DNA of 64,000 nt from IMG/VR virus record IMGVR_UViG_3300009431_000014, positions 1-64,000 of that record; one strand, 5' to 3'. The position numbers were made by a program, and so were the translations under genes. The notes under the pieces were generated by a model. The model was not told the DNA's origin. It ran no database searches and was given only the letters and a program-made list of their open reading frames with translations. This document shows, piece by piece, positions 26,014 to 35,196 of this stretch. This stretch comes from a virus. Each line of letters opens with the position of its first letter. Within the stretch, counting starts at the first letter, position 1.

Positions 26014-27093
26014 ATGGGTTTGAATATGGATGCACTGAGGCAAAAATACGACGCAGTGCAAAAAGCAAAAGCAAGTAGGAATTATCAAGGCTTCTGGACT
26101 CCGAAGGTTGGGATGAACTCTATCCGAGTCTTACCGCCTTGGGATCCGAAGAAGGGACTTTACTTCAGGGACACTGCGTATCATTACAGTATCGGTGAAG
26201 AGAATCGTGCGTTCGTTTGTTTGAGAGCAGAAGGACAGTCATGTCCTATTTGCGAGTTGAGACAAGCTCTCTACAATTCTAATATTGAGGAGATGAAGGA
26301 ACTCGCATCTTCGCTTTCTCCGACAACCAGGATCTTCATGAATATCATCGATCGTAATGCTCCACAACAAGGAGTTCAGGTCTCACGTTTCGGTGTGACG
26401 ATTCATGAAGGGATTGCGAGTTATATCTTGGATCCTCAGTGGGGAGATTTGACAGATCCTCAGGGTGGTAGGGATATTACTATCGAGAGAAGAGGACAGG
26501 GTATCGACACGGAGTATTTCGTTCGTGCGACACCTGCAGTTACTCCAATCTCTATGGATCCGAATGGTGTTAATGCTGTTCTTGCGGATCTGAAAGATCT
26601 GGATCAAATAGTCAAGGTTCGGGAACCTCAAGAGTTAATAGATGCGGTTGCACCTATTCAGGAGATCTTGAACAAAGCTCTGGGTATGGTTGGAGGACAG
26701 GTTGGTCCAGCGTCACCACCACCTGCAACACCAGTGAAGTCCGCACCTGTAGCAGCTCCACAGCCCGCAGCTCCAAAGCCTGCACCTGTTCAGCCTCAAC
26801 CTGCTCCTGTGGCTCCAGCACCCGTAGCACAGCCTGTACAACCTGCACCTACAACACCTGCACCTGCTCCTGTGGCTCCAGCACCTGCTCCTGCACCTGC
26901 TACACCTGCGGGTCCAGTGGCACCACCAGTTGATACAGAAGCACCGAAGCCAGTAACTCCCAAGGGGAGTAAGATGTCTATTCCAGAGCAGTATCAGAAG
27001 TGTTTTGGTTTGCAATATGACCCACAGAAAGATGATTGTATGCTCTGTGCATACGAAGCCTTCTGTATGCAATCCATGAATAAAACGAAGTGA
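26014..27093 (+). CDS. Single-stranded DNA-binding protein, gp32-like (359 aa)
   Basis: Residues 1-215 match the phage gp32-like OB-fold type: FWTPKVGMNSIRVLPPW, CPICELR as part of a zinc site, then TRIFMNIIDR. Residues about 228-310 are an extreme Pro/Ala/Val linker encoded by imperfect DNA repeats (about 26710-26940). The end is not the usual acidic tail but a Cys cluster (CFGLQYDPQKDDCMLCAYEAFC). It coats single-stranded DNA during replication and recombination. Confidence 0.78.
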   Translation: MGLNMDALRQKYDAVQKAKASRNYQGFWTPKVGMNSIRVLPPWDPKKGLYFRDTAYHYSIGEENRAFVCLRAEGQSCPICELRQALYNSNIEEMKELASSLSPTTRIFMNIIDRNAPQQGVQVSRFGVTIHEGIASYILDPQWGDLTDPQGGRDITIERRGQGIDTEYFVRATPAVTPISMDPNGVNAVLADLKDLDQIVKVREPQELIDAVAPIQEILNKALGMVGGQVGPASPPPATPVKSAPVAAPQPAAPKPAPVQPQPAPVAPAPVAQPVQPAPTTPAPAPVAPAPAPAPATPAGPVAPPVDTEAPKPVTPKGSKMSIPEQYQKCFGLQYDPQKDDCMLCAYEAFCMQSMNKTK

Positions 27094-27100
27094 GGAGAGA

Positions 27101-28135
27101 ATGACTGAGAAAGAAAAACCTAATATCACTGACGAAGTTATCCAAGCGATCGAGGCAGAGTTCGGTGCAGGGAGTGTCACTACCCTTGGTGCTGGTGTAG
27201 CAAACTGTGATGTAACAGTTTGGGCTCCTACAGGTTCCTTGTTACTGGATCTTGCAATTGGTCATGGATTGCCCGCAGGCAGACTGACAGAAGTCTACGG
27301 AGATACTTCTACAGGTAAAAGTACTTTGGTAGCACACGTCATCGGAGAACATCAGAAATCGGGAGGAGTTGCAGTTCTTTTCGATACAGAGTCTGGGTTC
27401 TTGCCTGACCAAGCTCGGAGGATTGGAGTTGATGTAGATAAACTGATTTATGCAGCACCGTCTACACTCCAGGAAGTTTTTGAGATGATTGAACTCTCTA
27501 TCCAACGTGTTAAAGTTTCAAAAGATACTCGTCCGTTATTGATTGTCTGGGACTCTGTTGCAGCTACTCCTACGAAGGAAGAGCTCGAAGGAGAGTTCGG
27601 GAAGCAACATATGGGGTTACATGCTAGATTGATCTCTCAAGCGATGCGTAAGATTACTACGATGATCTCCAAGGAGAATGTTATACTTCTTTTTGTTAAT
27701 CAGATCAGGACGAGTATTGGAGTTACTTTTGGAGACCCGACAACTACTTTGGGTGGAATGGCGATTCCGTTCCATTCTTCTGTTAGGATGCAACTTAAAC
27801 GATCAGGGTATCTCAAAGATACTGCTGGTGAGACCTACGGGATTTTAGTTAAATGTCGTATTACCAAGAACAAAGTATCACCTCCATTCAGAGAGGCTGA
27901 GATCCATCTTGAGTTCGATAAGGGAATCGTGGATGCAGCTACTTGGATAAACTGGTTAGTGGCGAAACAACTAATCGGTCGAGCTGGTGCTTGGTATACA
28001 TTCAAAGATCCTGCGACTGGAGCGGATATCAAGTTACAATATAACTCGTATCTGAAGAAGATCCAAGAAGATGAGGCTTTCAAAGAGAGTCTGAAGAAGA
28101 TTATTCTTGATAACTATTATGTAGTGAGGACTTAA
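27101..28135 (+). CDS. recA: RecA/UvsX recombinase (344 aa)
   Basis: Walker A is GDTSTGKS (67-74). Catalytic Glu98 lies in FDTESGF, Walker B in LLIVWDS (Asp151), and loop L2 after VNQIRTSIG with Gln201 as the sensing residue and TTTLGG. Length matches RecA (about 350 aa). It forms filaments on single-stranded DNA for strand exchange. The stop overlaps the next ATG. Confidence 0.9.
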   Translation: MTEKEKPNITDEVIQAIEAEFGAGSVTTLGAGVANCDVTVWAPTGSLLLDLAIGHGLPAGRLTEVYGDTSTGKSTLVAHVIGEHQKSGGVAVLFDTESGFLPDQARRIGVDVDKLIYAAPSTLQEVFEMIELSIQRVKVSKDTRPLLIVWDSVAATPTKEELEGEFGKQHMGLHARLISQAMRKITTMISKENVILLFVNQIRTSIGVTFGDPTTTLGGMAIPFHSSVRMQLKRSGYLKDTAGETYGILVKCRITKNKVSPPFREAEIHLEFDKGIVDAATWINWLVAKQLIGRAGAWYTFKDPATGADIKLQYNSYLKKIQEDEAFKESLKKIILDNYYVVRT

Positions 28136-29070
28136 TGAGAACGCTTTTAGTCGATGGAAAGAACATTGCATACAGATGTTTTGTTGGTGGAGCGATGTCT
28201 ACAGAAGAAGGGACTCGTACTGAAGTTCCCTTTCTTTATATAAAGATTCTTTCCAAGATTGTTAGAGAGATCGGGGATGTCGATCGAATCTACGTCTGTT
28301 GGGATCATGGGTTGAGTCCTTATCGAATTGCACTCTATCCACCATACAAGCAGCGTGCTCAAGATTCAATCGCACCCTCTCTTCAAAGAACTCGGAGAGA
28401 GATTGAACGACAACGTCCGATATTGAAAGAGTTCTTGATGAGTATGGGAGTTGGGTACATCGAGTTACCGAACACTGAAGCAGATGATATTATCGCTTTG
28501 TTAGCAGTGAGGAGCTCTTTCTTAGGGGAAGAAGCTTATATCATTTCTTCTGATAAAGATTATCTCCAATTGGTTGGTAAGAATCTGAATGTCTATGATG
28601 GTCGAGGACGTGTAGTGACCATAGAGAACTTCGCAGAATACCAAAAAGGGTTGACACCGATCGGATTCAGTTATGCTCATGCGATCCTAGGGGATGGGAG
28701 TGATAACATCCCAGGAGTACACGGTGTTGGGTGGAGCACAATTATCAAGCTGCAAGATCCTTTGAACCGTGCGAGGAACCTAGAGGAAGTTTTTCAACTG
28801 ATAACTCAAATTTGTCGTGAGAAGAAAGACCATCGTATTCAGAAGATCGTCGAAAATTGGGAAGCTGTCCAAAGAAATTATAAATTAATTAACCTAAGGA
28901 GACCTCCTATCCGAGGAGAAGAGGCTCTGCGGTTCTACGATCGTGTTGATCAGATCCGTATCCCTAAATTCGACGGTGGGAGATTAATGGAGTTGATGAA
29001 GTATTATGAGATGCAGAGTCTTATAATGAAGTTCAACTATTGGATGTCTCCGTTCGAAAGGTTATCATGA
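28135..29070 (+). CDS. 5'-3' exonuclease / flap endonuclease (311 aa)
   Basis: FEN-like fold: LLVDGKNIAYR, YVCWDHG, EADDIIALLA, ISSDKDYLQL and LGDGSDNIPGVHGVGW, the last being the helix-hairpin-helix loop. These acidic residues bind two metals. It removes RNA primers and flaps. Because the PolA here has no 5' nuclease domain, this separate gene supplies it. Confidence 0.88.
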   Translation: MRTLLVDGKNIAYRCFVGGAMSTEEGTRTEVPFLYIKILSKIVREIGDVDRIYVCWDHGLSPYRIALYPPYKQRAQDSIAPSLQRTRREIERQRPILKEFLMSMGVGYIELPNTEADDIIALLAVRSSFLGEEAYIISSDKDYLQLVGKNLNVYDGRGRVVTIENFAEYQKGLTPIGFSYAHAILGDGSDNIPGVHGVGWSTIIKLQDPLNRARNLEEVFQLITQICREKKDHRIQKIVENWEAVQRNYKLINLRRPPIRGEEALRFYDRVDQIRIPKFDGGRLMELMKYYEMQSLIMKFNYWMSPFERLS

Positions 29071-29225
29071 TTAAATTCGAGATCTGTGAGAAAGATAAAG
29101 ACAAGAACTGGAAGTCTCGTAGGTATGTTCTTTGGGTCGGGGATTTGAAATACCACCTTAGTAGGACGGAGGCTCTATCTTTGAGACACCAGATCAATAA
29201 ATACAAACTGAAGGAGTCGAAATGA
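29067..29225 (+). CDS. Small basic protein (52 aa)
   Basis: ATG 29067 (MIKFEICEKDKDKNWK…) overlaps the exonuclease end by 4 bases; an in-frame TTG at 29040 is less likely. Basic, beta then helix. No family was recognised. Confidence 0.5.
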   Translation: MIKFEICEKDKDKNWKSRRYVLWVGDLKYHLSRTEALSLRHQINKYKLKESK

Positions 29226-30271
29226 TTATCACTGCAGATCTCCACGCTCATGACTATAAAGAGTTCGCTGATCATCTACCGAATGGACTGACTACTCGGT
29301 TGAATGAGTTTGTGAGTTCTATGGATTATCTTCACCAATGTATGCTCTCGTGGGAAGAGAAGGTGTTAGTTATCCTTGGAGATGTGAATCATCTTCGTTC
29401 TTATTTGAAGGTACCTGTCCATAACCTTGTTTATCAACAATTAAAGAAGATCAAGGAGTCTGGTATCCAGATCTATTTGCTTGTTGGGAACCATGATCAA
29501 TATGATCAGCTTGGAAAAGAGCATTCTTTGAAGGTCTATGAACCGTTGGCGACTATCATCGATACTCCACAGTTGCATGAGATCGAAGGAAGTCAATGTT
29601 ATTTTATCCCTCATTGCAAACATAAGCAAACCCTTTATGCAGAGTTCGAGAAGATTACATCGATGAAAGCGTTAGATCAAGGAATCTTATTCTTACACCA
29701 GTATATCGATGGCGTTACTTTAGATAACAATGCTCATTACTACCTTTCTGGATTGGTTGTGCCAGAATTCATCAAGAGTAAATTCAAATGGATTATCTCG
29801 GGAGATGTACACAAGAAGCAGATTTTTGATAACATCATGTATCCTGGGAGTCTTCTATCTCATAACTTCGGAGACAAATTCCAGGACAAATCTTTCTACC
29901 GATATGACGGTAAAGAATTATTAGAATACAAGAATCCTCATAGTCCTGTGTTCTTAACACATGTCATCGAGGAAACTACGAAGCTCGAAGAGGAGTTCCA
30001 TTTCTCAGAGACTTCCAGAACTTATATTGAAGCTCGTTGTTCTAAGGAACGGTATGAAGAAGTTGAGGATTATCTTAACAAGTTCCCGAATGTCCGTTAT
30101 AGGATTGTCCTTCTCAAGAAAGAGAAAGACTACGTACCGAGATCAGGGATCAAACTAGCCTCGACTGTTCCAGATAATATTATCCAATACGTTAACTTCG
30201 CTGGTGAGGGGGATCAAAAATTGATTGACCTCGGTGTAGCGATCTACGAAGAGGCAGGTAAGTTGATATGA
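29222..30271 (+). CDS. sbcD: SbcD/Mre11/gp47-like nuclease (349 aa)
   Basis: Metallophosphoesterase motifs in order: ADLHAHD, LGDVNH, GNHDQ, an HQ in FLHQYIDG and SGDVHKKQ. The usual Asp after GD is Asn (GDVNH), as allowed in some members. With the following SbcC gene (4-base overlap) it should form the gp46/47-type complex that processes DNA ends. Confidence 0.88.
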   Translation: MIITADLHAHDYKEFADHLPNGLTTRLNEFVSSMDYLHQCMLSWEEKVLVILGDVNHLRSYLKVPVHNLVYQQLKKIKESGIQIYLLVGNHDQYDQLGKEHSLKVYEPLATIIDTPQLHEIEGSQCYFIPHCKHKQTLYAEFEKITSMKALDQGILFLHQYIDGVTLDNNAHYYLSGLVVPEFIKSKFKWIISGDVHKKQIFDNIMYPGSLLSHNFGDKFQDKSFYRYDGKELLEYKNPHSPVFLTHVIEETTKLEEEFHFSETSRTYIEARCSKERYEEVEDYLNKFPNVRYRIVLLKKEKDYVPRSGIKLASTVPDNIIQYVNFAGEGDQKLIDLGVAIYEEAGKLI

Positions 30272-32259
30272 GAATCCTAGAAGTCCAATTAGAAGAGTTC
30301 ATGGTATACAAGAAGTTAAACCTTGCGTTAACCGACTTAGGGTTGATAGGGATCCAAGGGAATAACGCAGATTCAACTTGTGCAGATTCTAACGGTGCTG
30401 GGAAGTCCGCTATTATCGAGGCGATTGTCTGGGGATTATTCGGACAGACTATCCGTGCTCTCAAAGATAAAAATGACGTTGTCAATCGAGTTGCAGGAAA
30501 GAACTGTCTCGTCTCTCTGAAGATCCTCAAAGATGATTCTACGTATACAATAACTAGGACTCGTGCTCATAAGAAGCTTGGGAATGCTCTGAACCTTTAC
30601 TGTGGAGACGAAGAGATCACAAAGGGTACGATGGTAGAGACTCAGAAGTTCTTGAATGAGCTCATTGGATTCGAGTACCAAGCCTTCGTCAATACAATTG
30701 TATTCGGTCAAGGCGATGTCCGTCAGTTCTCTCAAGCTACAGATGCTGAACGGAAAGCTATGTTCGAAAAGTTATTAGATACAGAAGTTTATACTCGGTG
30801 CTTGAACTATACCAAACAAACGATGAGTGACATCAATCGGGAGTTGGAGCTCCTGGATAAAGACTTCAGTTATCTCGCTCAACAGAAAGAGTCTATTGAG
30901 CAGGAGTTAGCAGGTCTCCAAGTTCGGAAGCAAGGATATGAGCAAGAGCGTCAGGAGAAGTTGAAGGCTCTTGAGAAACAACTTACTGATTTGGGAGATC
31001 CTGGGGACTTAGAGAATCTCGAGAAACAAGTCCAAGAGTCTCGTTCGAAGCTCCAAGAGCTGACTTCTCAGAAAGCTCAAGCTCAGCAGGAGTTGGATTC
31101 GAAGATCGCAGACTTGAACGACAAGAAATACCAAGCTCAAAGTAAGATCGATGCTCAGATCTCTGAACTCAAACAGCAGATCTCTAGTCACTCTGCAACT
31201 GCTCGGGAGATACAACGTAGAAAAGATAAGTTGACAGGACTCGAAGGGAAATGTCCTACTTGTGAAGGTGACATAGACCCCTCTAGAGTTCAGAGTGTTG
31301 TTAAAGCTCTGGATAGTGACCTCACTAAATTACAGACGGAGAACGCAGAGTTCCAGAATCAAATTAATATGTTCGAACAATCGAAGACTCAGAAAGCTAC
31401 GCAGTTCGCAAAGTCTATCAAGGAGATCGAGGATCAGAAAACTCTGAAGTCCCAAGAGTTCGAGAAGTCTCTCCAGGGATTGGAGGACGTTCGGGATTCT
31501 TCTGAGACTCGCTTGAGAGATGCGAAGGTCATAGCATCTAAGCAAGAGTCGTTTAATCGTGCAATCCAAGAATTAAAAACCGCTAAAGAGCCTTATACAG
31601 AGTTGATTGAGCAGAAGGCGAAGCAGGGTGAGGGAATCAAGAATAAAACGCAAGAGCAAGCAAACCTACGCCAAACCAAGCTTGATACAGTCGAAGGTTT
31701 GAAGTTCTGGGAGAAGGGCTTCGGATTGCGTGGGATTAAATCTTTAATACTAGAGGAGGTAGTTCCTTACTTAAATGATCGTTTGGGATTTTATACTAAC
31801 TATTTAACTAACGGTGAGATTAGCATTGCCCTTGATACCCAATCGGAATTGAAGGGTGGCGGATACGCTGACAAAATGAATGTCACAATCACATCTTCCA
31901 GAGGCGAGACCTCGAATTATGAGAGTAGTTCTGGAGGAGAGCGTAGAAGAATCGATGCTTGTCTTTTGTTCGCATTACAGGATCTTGCACAGCAACGAGC
32001 GAACAAGGTGAACATCCTGTTTATCGATGAAATGTTCGATGTGTTAGATGAACTCGGAGTCGACAAACTGATCTCTCTACTTTGGAAGAAACAACAGGAT
32101 ACGGAGTTGGAGACGATTATTGTAATCTCTCACAACAAGTCTATCTTGAGTTCTCTCCCAAGGAGGATGGAAGTCACTAAGAGGAAGGGTAGCTCGACTG
32201 TCAAAATACCTACTACAGGAGGCTCAGATGAAAGGGAAATGCAAGTGGTTCAATCGTAA
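30268..32259 (+). CDS. sbcC: SbcC/Rad50/gp46-like ATPase (663 aa)
   Basis: Walker A is split as GNN (31-33) and NGAGKS (42-47), with an eight-residue ADSTCADS insert seen in other phage homologues. A long coiled coil (about 185-475) carries the zinc-hook CPTC at 329-332. The ABC signature SSGGERRR and Walker B FIDEMFDVLD lie near the C-terminus. Partner of the preceding nuclease. Confidence 0.9.
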   Translation: MRILEVQLEEFMVYKKLNLALTDLGLIGIQGNNADSTCADSNGAGKSAIIEAIVWGLFGQTIRALKDKNDVVNRVAGKNCLVSLKILKDDSTYTITRTRAHKKLGNALNLYCGDEEITKGTMVETQKFLNELIGFEYQAFVNTIVFGQGDVRQFSQATDAERKAMFEKLLDTEVYTRCLNYTKQTMSDINRELELLDKDFSYLAQQKESIEQELAGLQVRKQGYEQERQEKLKALEKQLTDLGDPGDLENLEKQVQESRSKLQELTSQKAQAQQELDSKIADLNDKKYQAQSKIDAQISELKQQISSHSATAREIQRRKDKLTGLEGKCPTCEGDIDPSRVQSVVKALDSDLTKLQTENAEFQNQINMFEQSKTQKATQFAKSIKEIEDQKTLKSQEFEKSLQGLEDVRDSSETRLRDAKVIASKQESFNRAIQELKTAKEPYTELIEQKAKQGEGIKNKTQEQANLRQTKLDTVEGLKFWEKGFGLRGIKSLILEEVVPYLNDRLGFYTNYLTNGEISIALDTQSELKGGGYADKMNVTITSSRGETSNYESSSGGERRRIDACLLFALQDLAQQRANKVNILFIDEMFDVLDELGVDKLISLLWKKQQDTELETIIVISHNKSILSSLPRRMEVTKRKGSSTVKIPTTGGSDEREMQVVQS

Positions 32260-32515
32260 ACTCGGGTACGGTTATATTACTGGTGAAGACAAAGAAGATT
32301 ATTTTGCTCACCATACAAATATCAAAGGTGAGGGATTTCGGAATCTTAATCGTGGAGACGGTGTAGAGTTCAGCCCCACGAAGAATGCCAAGGGATCTCT
32401 GGCGTCGGAGATAGTGGTTACTCAAGCTGTACCGACTAGACCTCCACGTGCTCGGTTCGATGGAGGTCGGAAGTTGGATGGTAAAGGAGGGAAGCGTGAG
32501 GGTACTAGCAATTGA
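32228..32515 (+). CDS. Cold-shock-domain protein (95 aa)
   Basis: MKGKCKWFNRKLGYGYITGEDKEDYFAHH holds RNP1 (LGYGYIT) and RNP2 (DYFAHH) of the CspA family; such proteins bind single-stranded RNA or DNA. A basic Gly/Arg tail extends it beyond the usual 70 aa. It overlaps the SbcC gene by 32 bases and the resolvase by 20. Confidence 0.83.
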   Translation: MKGKCKWFNRKLGYGYITGEDKEDYFAHHTNIKGEGFRNLNRGDGVEFSPTKNAKGSLASEIVVTQAVPTRPPRARFDGGRKLDGKGGKREGTSN

Positions 32516-32975
32516 CATAGGAAGTTACACAGGATGGGCTTTATTCACTGGCACTCCCAGTGATAACTTCCTTGTTACAGGAGACATCCAACATGGGATG
32601 TGGGATCTTTATAAACCGAAGTTCGATGGAGCAGGCTGGCGGTATTTGAATTTTGTCAGTAAGTTACGTGCTCTTCAAGAGTATGGGAAGATTGACGTTG
32701 TCTTCTATGAAGCTGTTCGTAGGCACATGGGCACAGATGCAGCACACATCTATGGTGGGTTGTTATCACATCTTCAGTCTTTCTGTGAGTCTCATGAGAT
32801 CCCTTATCGTGGTGTCCCTATTGGTACTTGGAAGAATCATCTAACAGGTAAAGGGAACTCGAATAAACAAGTGGTTGCCGATACAGTTAAGAAGCTTTTC
32901 AAAGATATACAAGTACAAGATGAAGCAGATGCGATCGGTATTTTGAAGTATGCAATCGAATGTGAGCTCAAATGA
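32496..32975 (+). CDS. RuvC-like Holliday junction resolvase (159 aa)
   Basis: VLAIDIGSYTGWAL carries the first acidic residue, VFYEAV the second, and DEADAIGILKYA the last pair of the RNase H-like RuvC site. GTG 32496 is chosen because AAAGGAGGG lies just before it; the longer ATG at 32448 lies inside the cold-shock gene. It resolves branched DNA before packaging. Confidence 0.8.
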   Translation: MRVLAIDIGSYTGWALFTGTPSDNFLVTGDIQHGMWDLYKPKFDGAGWRYLNFVSKLRALQEYGKIDVVFYEAVRRHMGTDAAHIYGGLLSHLQSFCESHEIPYRGVPIGTWKNHLTGKGNSNKQVVADTVKKLFKDIQVQDEADAIGILKYAIECELK

Positions 32976-33625
32976 AAGCTCAGTATGATGCGGAAAAGTT
33001 TAAATCTCTTTATAGAGAATACACGGAAGAGTCTAAGGAGGAGTTGCTCGGAGAAGTCTTACTTAGTCTAGAAGGGTTAATCAACAGTGTTGTCTACTCG
33101 AAGTTCAGTTCTACTTATAAAGGAGTTCAACAAGAAGATTTAAAACAAGAAGCTTTCCTTTATTTATTAACCTTCCTTAAAGACCGCTCTGTCGACCTGC
33201 AACAGAATTATACTTCCTTCCTCTACCGTTGTATCTATCATTACTTAGTTAGTTACTGTCGTAAAAGAGATGAAACGCATTTATCTTATGAAGATGAACT
33301 AGGGATCAATCTCGAGGAGATCATAGATCCGAAGACGGTTCGGAATTATCATACTAAGGAAGCACTGATGTTTGTGAAGAATGAGCTTTACCAGTTACAC
33401 GAGTACTTCAGAATCGAAGAGGGGAAGGATGTTTGTAAATTTATCTGTCATTATTATGTCGGCAAGAAAGGGATGCCTCCTCTCGAGTTGGTGCAGGAGA
33501 AATTCTTGAAGATCTCTGGAGTGAATTCGATCTATGTGATTGCGATTGCTATGGTGCGATCGAGGGTTTGGGAATTACGCCAACTTCTCGGAAGAGAGGC
33601 GAGATTCCCTCTTCTTCGCTCATAA
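32972..33625 (+). CDS. Sigma-factor-like protein 2 (217 aa)
   Basis: QQEDLKQEAFLYLLTFLKD matches sigma region 2.2 and YTSFLYRCIYHYLVSYCRKRD the following 2.3/2.4 helices. The C-terminus (AIAMVRSRVWELRQLLG) may hold region 4, but it is not clear. It may read late promoters; the target sequence is unknown. ATGA overlap with the resolvase. Confidence 0.6.
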   Translation: MKAQYDAEKFKSLYREYTEESKEELLGEVLLSLEGLINSVVYSKFSSTYKGVQQEDLKQEAFLYLLTFLKDRSVDLQQNYTSFLYRCIYHYLVSYCRKRDETHLSYEDELGINLEEIIDPKTVRNYHTKEALMFVKNELYQLHEYFRIEEGKDVCKFICHYYVGKKGMPPLELVQEKFLKISGVNSIYVIAIAMVRSRVWELRQLLGREARFPLLRS

Positions 33626-33637
33626 AGGGCTCTCTAC

Positions 33638-33656
33638 AACGTTTAGTTGTTGAAGG
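33638..33656 (+). promoter_or_regulatory. Start-associated motif, copy 7
   Basis: AACGTTTAGTTGTTGAAGG, one base shorter in the middle than the other copies. It lies 18 bases before ATG 33675 and 57 before ATG 33714, which bears on the start of the next gene. Confidence 0.45.
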
Positions 33657-33713
33657 CGAACGGTGGTTCGGAAAATGAAAAATCAGGGCTCTAGAGGGCT
33701 CTCAGAGGGTCGA

Positions 33714-34040
33714 ATGAAAACACAAGAAAGATTACCTGAATTAAGACGATGGTTACCTAAATACAAGAAGTGGTCTTTGTTACCAGAGCTTCTTGAATTC
33801 TTAGGAGAGGAGAAGTTCGAAGAGTTCATCCAGGTGTTCGGTGGACTCACTGTCGTGTTACCAACTCCTCATCGTTGGAATCAGTGGTTGAGGAATCTTA
33901 GAATCTATAAACGTTTGAATCAAGGAAGTTCATACCAAGTAACAAAGTCATTAGCAGACCATTATGATCTTTCTCCTGAAAGAGTTCGGCACATCCATAT
34001 GGAAGTACGAGCAATTCTGGAGGAGGGGTTAAAGGATTAA
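33714..34040 (+). CDS. Mor-like transcription regulator candidate (108 aa)
   Basis: FGGLTVVLPTPHRWNQWLRNLRIYKRLN, then a helix-turn-helix SYQVTKSLADHYDLSPERVRHIHMEVRAIL, resembles the Mu Mor/C activator layout. I set the start at ATG 33714 (GAGGG before it); ATG 33675 in the same frame would suit the start-associated motif. Confidence 0.5.
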   Translation: MKTQERLPELRRWLPKYKKWSLLPELLEFLGEEKFEEFIQVFGGLTVVLPTPHRWNQWLRNLRIYKRLNQGSSYQVTKSLADHYDLSPERVRHIHMEVRAILEEGLKD

Positions 34041-34041
34041 G

Positions 34042-34281
34042 ATGCTCTATCTAGTAATTAATAATGAGAAACATTACATCGATCCTATTCTTGTTGAGAA
34101 GTATTGTCTATCGGCTGGGGAGTATACACCTTTTACTAGATTAAGGATCGAGGAGGATAAACCAGATGCCACAGATAAGCATGAGCCCAGCGGAGATGGA
34201 GCTTTGTCTGAAGTTGATCGAGACGGAGAAGAAGCAGGCGAAGGACGAGAATTACAAGACGATGTTGTTGAATCTGATTGA
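34042..34281 (+). CDS. Hypothetical protein (79 aa), 3' half shared with another frame
   Basis: The first 40 residues look like ordinary protein (MLYLVINNEKHYIDPILVEKYC). The last 39 are a Asp/Glu/Gly-rich string that runs over the gene at 34166, so one of the two frames is probably secondary there. Confidence 0.45.
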   Translation: MLYLVINNEKHYIDPILVEKYCLSAGEYTPFTRLRIEEDKPDATDKHEPSGDGALSEVDRDGEEAGEGRELQDDVVESD

Positions 34282-34318
34282 ACGTTTCAAGATCTACGTT
34301 AAGTTGGACAAAGAATAG
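34166..34318 (+). CDS. Small helical protein (50 aa)
   Basis: ATG 34166 follows AGGAGGATAAACC and ends at TAG 34316-34318: MPQISMSPAEMELCLKLIETE…KLDKE. A well-formed amphipathic helix pattern suggests it is real. It overlaps 34042-34281 by 116 bases in another frame. Confidence 0.5.
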   Translation: MPQISMSPAEMELCLKLIETEKKQAKDENYKTMLLNLIERFKIYVKLDKE

Positions 34319-34334
34319 GCAGGAATCCACAGAG

Positions 34335-34589
34335 ATGGATCTCATTTGTGATGAATGCAGACAGTCGGTTGATATGGTTTACTTCTGGGGCACAGACGAG
34401 ATCTGTGGAACTTGCAAGCGAGCTCGGGAATCTCGTGGGTTGGGAGTCCCAGAAGATTCTACTGGGCATCCTGAGGTGCTCGAGCCTATTGGATTAAGAA
34501 CTTGTCCTACTTGTAAGGGAGTCTGGAATACTGTGAGAGGTTATCAGATGCATCAGCGTCATGGATGCGGAGGATGTTCAGGTGAATAA
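34335..34589 (+). CDS. Zinc-finger protein (84 aa)
   Basis: Two zinc elements: CDEC…CGTC and a C2H2-like CPTCKGVWNTVRGYQMHQRHGC. ATG 34335 is preferred to a longer ATG at 34278. It probably binds DNA or RNA. Confidence 0.6.
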   Translation: MDLICDECRQSVDMVYFWGTDEICGTCKRARESRGLGVPEDSTGHPEVLEPIGLRTCPTCKGVWNTVRGYQMHQRHGCGGCSGE

Positions 34590-34767
34590 AGCAGAGAAGA
34601 CCCTTCTAATTCAGTTAATTGCTAACGTAGATGATGTAGTGAGTAGCTTGTCTGAAGAACAGAAAACGAGATGCAGTAAAGGGATTCGTAAGATCTATTG
34701 TAATTATAACAATTCGCTCGAGGGAGTAAGTGAGAGCAGTATAAAGAATGGGAGGGGCGATGTTTAG
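34582..34767 (+). CDS. Hypothetical helical protein (61 aa)
   Basis: GTG 34582 is chosen because GGAGG lies 8 bases before it; ATG 34561 in frame has no ribosome binding site. Helical, overlaps both neighbours by 8 bases. No family was recognised. Confidence 0.45.
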   Translation: MNKAEKTLLIQLIANVDDVVSSLSEEQKTRCSKGIRKIYCNYNNSLEGVSESSIKNGRGDV

Positions 34768-34930
34768 TACAATACCAGAAAAAGTGTGGTTTACTATTGC
34801 TCATGGGTTATGGTGGTTCTTCATCATGTGGGGTGGTTCCAAAGTGATTTGGAGTATCGGGCATGTTGCTGCGAGGTTCCATGAGGATATCTGTAAAAGG
34901 AATGCTTATAGAGGGAGATCTAATCGATGA
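34760..34930 (+). CDS. Single-pass membrane protein (56 aa)
   Basis: ATG 34760 behind GGGAGGGG. FTIAHGLWWFFIMWGGSKVIW is an aromatic membrane segment, followed by a basic tail. Confidence 0.5.
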   Translation: MFSTIPEKVWFTIAHGLWWFFIMWGGSKVIWSIGHVAARFHEDICKRNAYRGRSNR

Positions 34931-35196
34931 CGCAAGGCTCTAAAGGAAAGAGGGATCCTTTTGATCAAGCTTTAATGAATCTTTATACTGAGTTGGTGGA
35001 TGAGAATTTTCCGAAGCATCAGTGTAAGGAGAGAGGACAGGCGATCGTGCTTGTTGCGGAACTGAATTGTAACCTCCGAGCTCTAATTCAAGAGTATCTT
35101 CTTGATTTAATCGAAGTGGATTCTCCTGAAGAAGGTCGGAAAGGGAAATTGATCACGCTCGGAGGACAACTGTATTTAATAAGGATGAAAGAATGA
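34927..35196 (+). CDS. Hypothetical protein (89 aa)
   Basis: ATGA overlap at both ends. Mostly helical (FDQALMNLYTELVDENFP). No family was recognised. Confidence 0.5.
   Translation: MTQGSKGKRDPFDQALMNLYTELVDENFPKHQCKERGQAIVLVAELNCNLRALIQEYLLDLIEVDSPEEGRKGKLITLGGQLYLIRMKE

Noticed and set aside
26713-27180. Minus-strand frame of 155 residues opposite the SSB gene
   Set aside because: Cys/Arg/Trp-rich shadow of the Pro/Ala repeat; no ribosome binding site, and no minus-strand gene is supported elsewhere in the window.
1040-33699. Exact 14-base repeat GGGCTCTAGAGGGC at 1040-1053 and 33686-33699
   Set aside because: Several 14-base matches are expected by chance in 64 kb, and the flanking sequence does not align.
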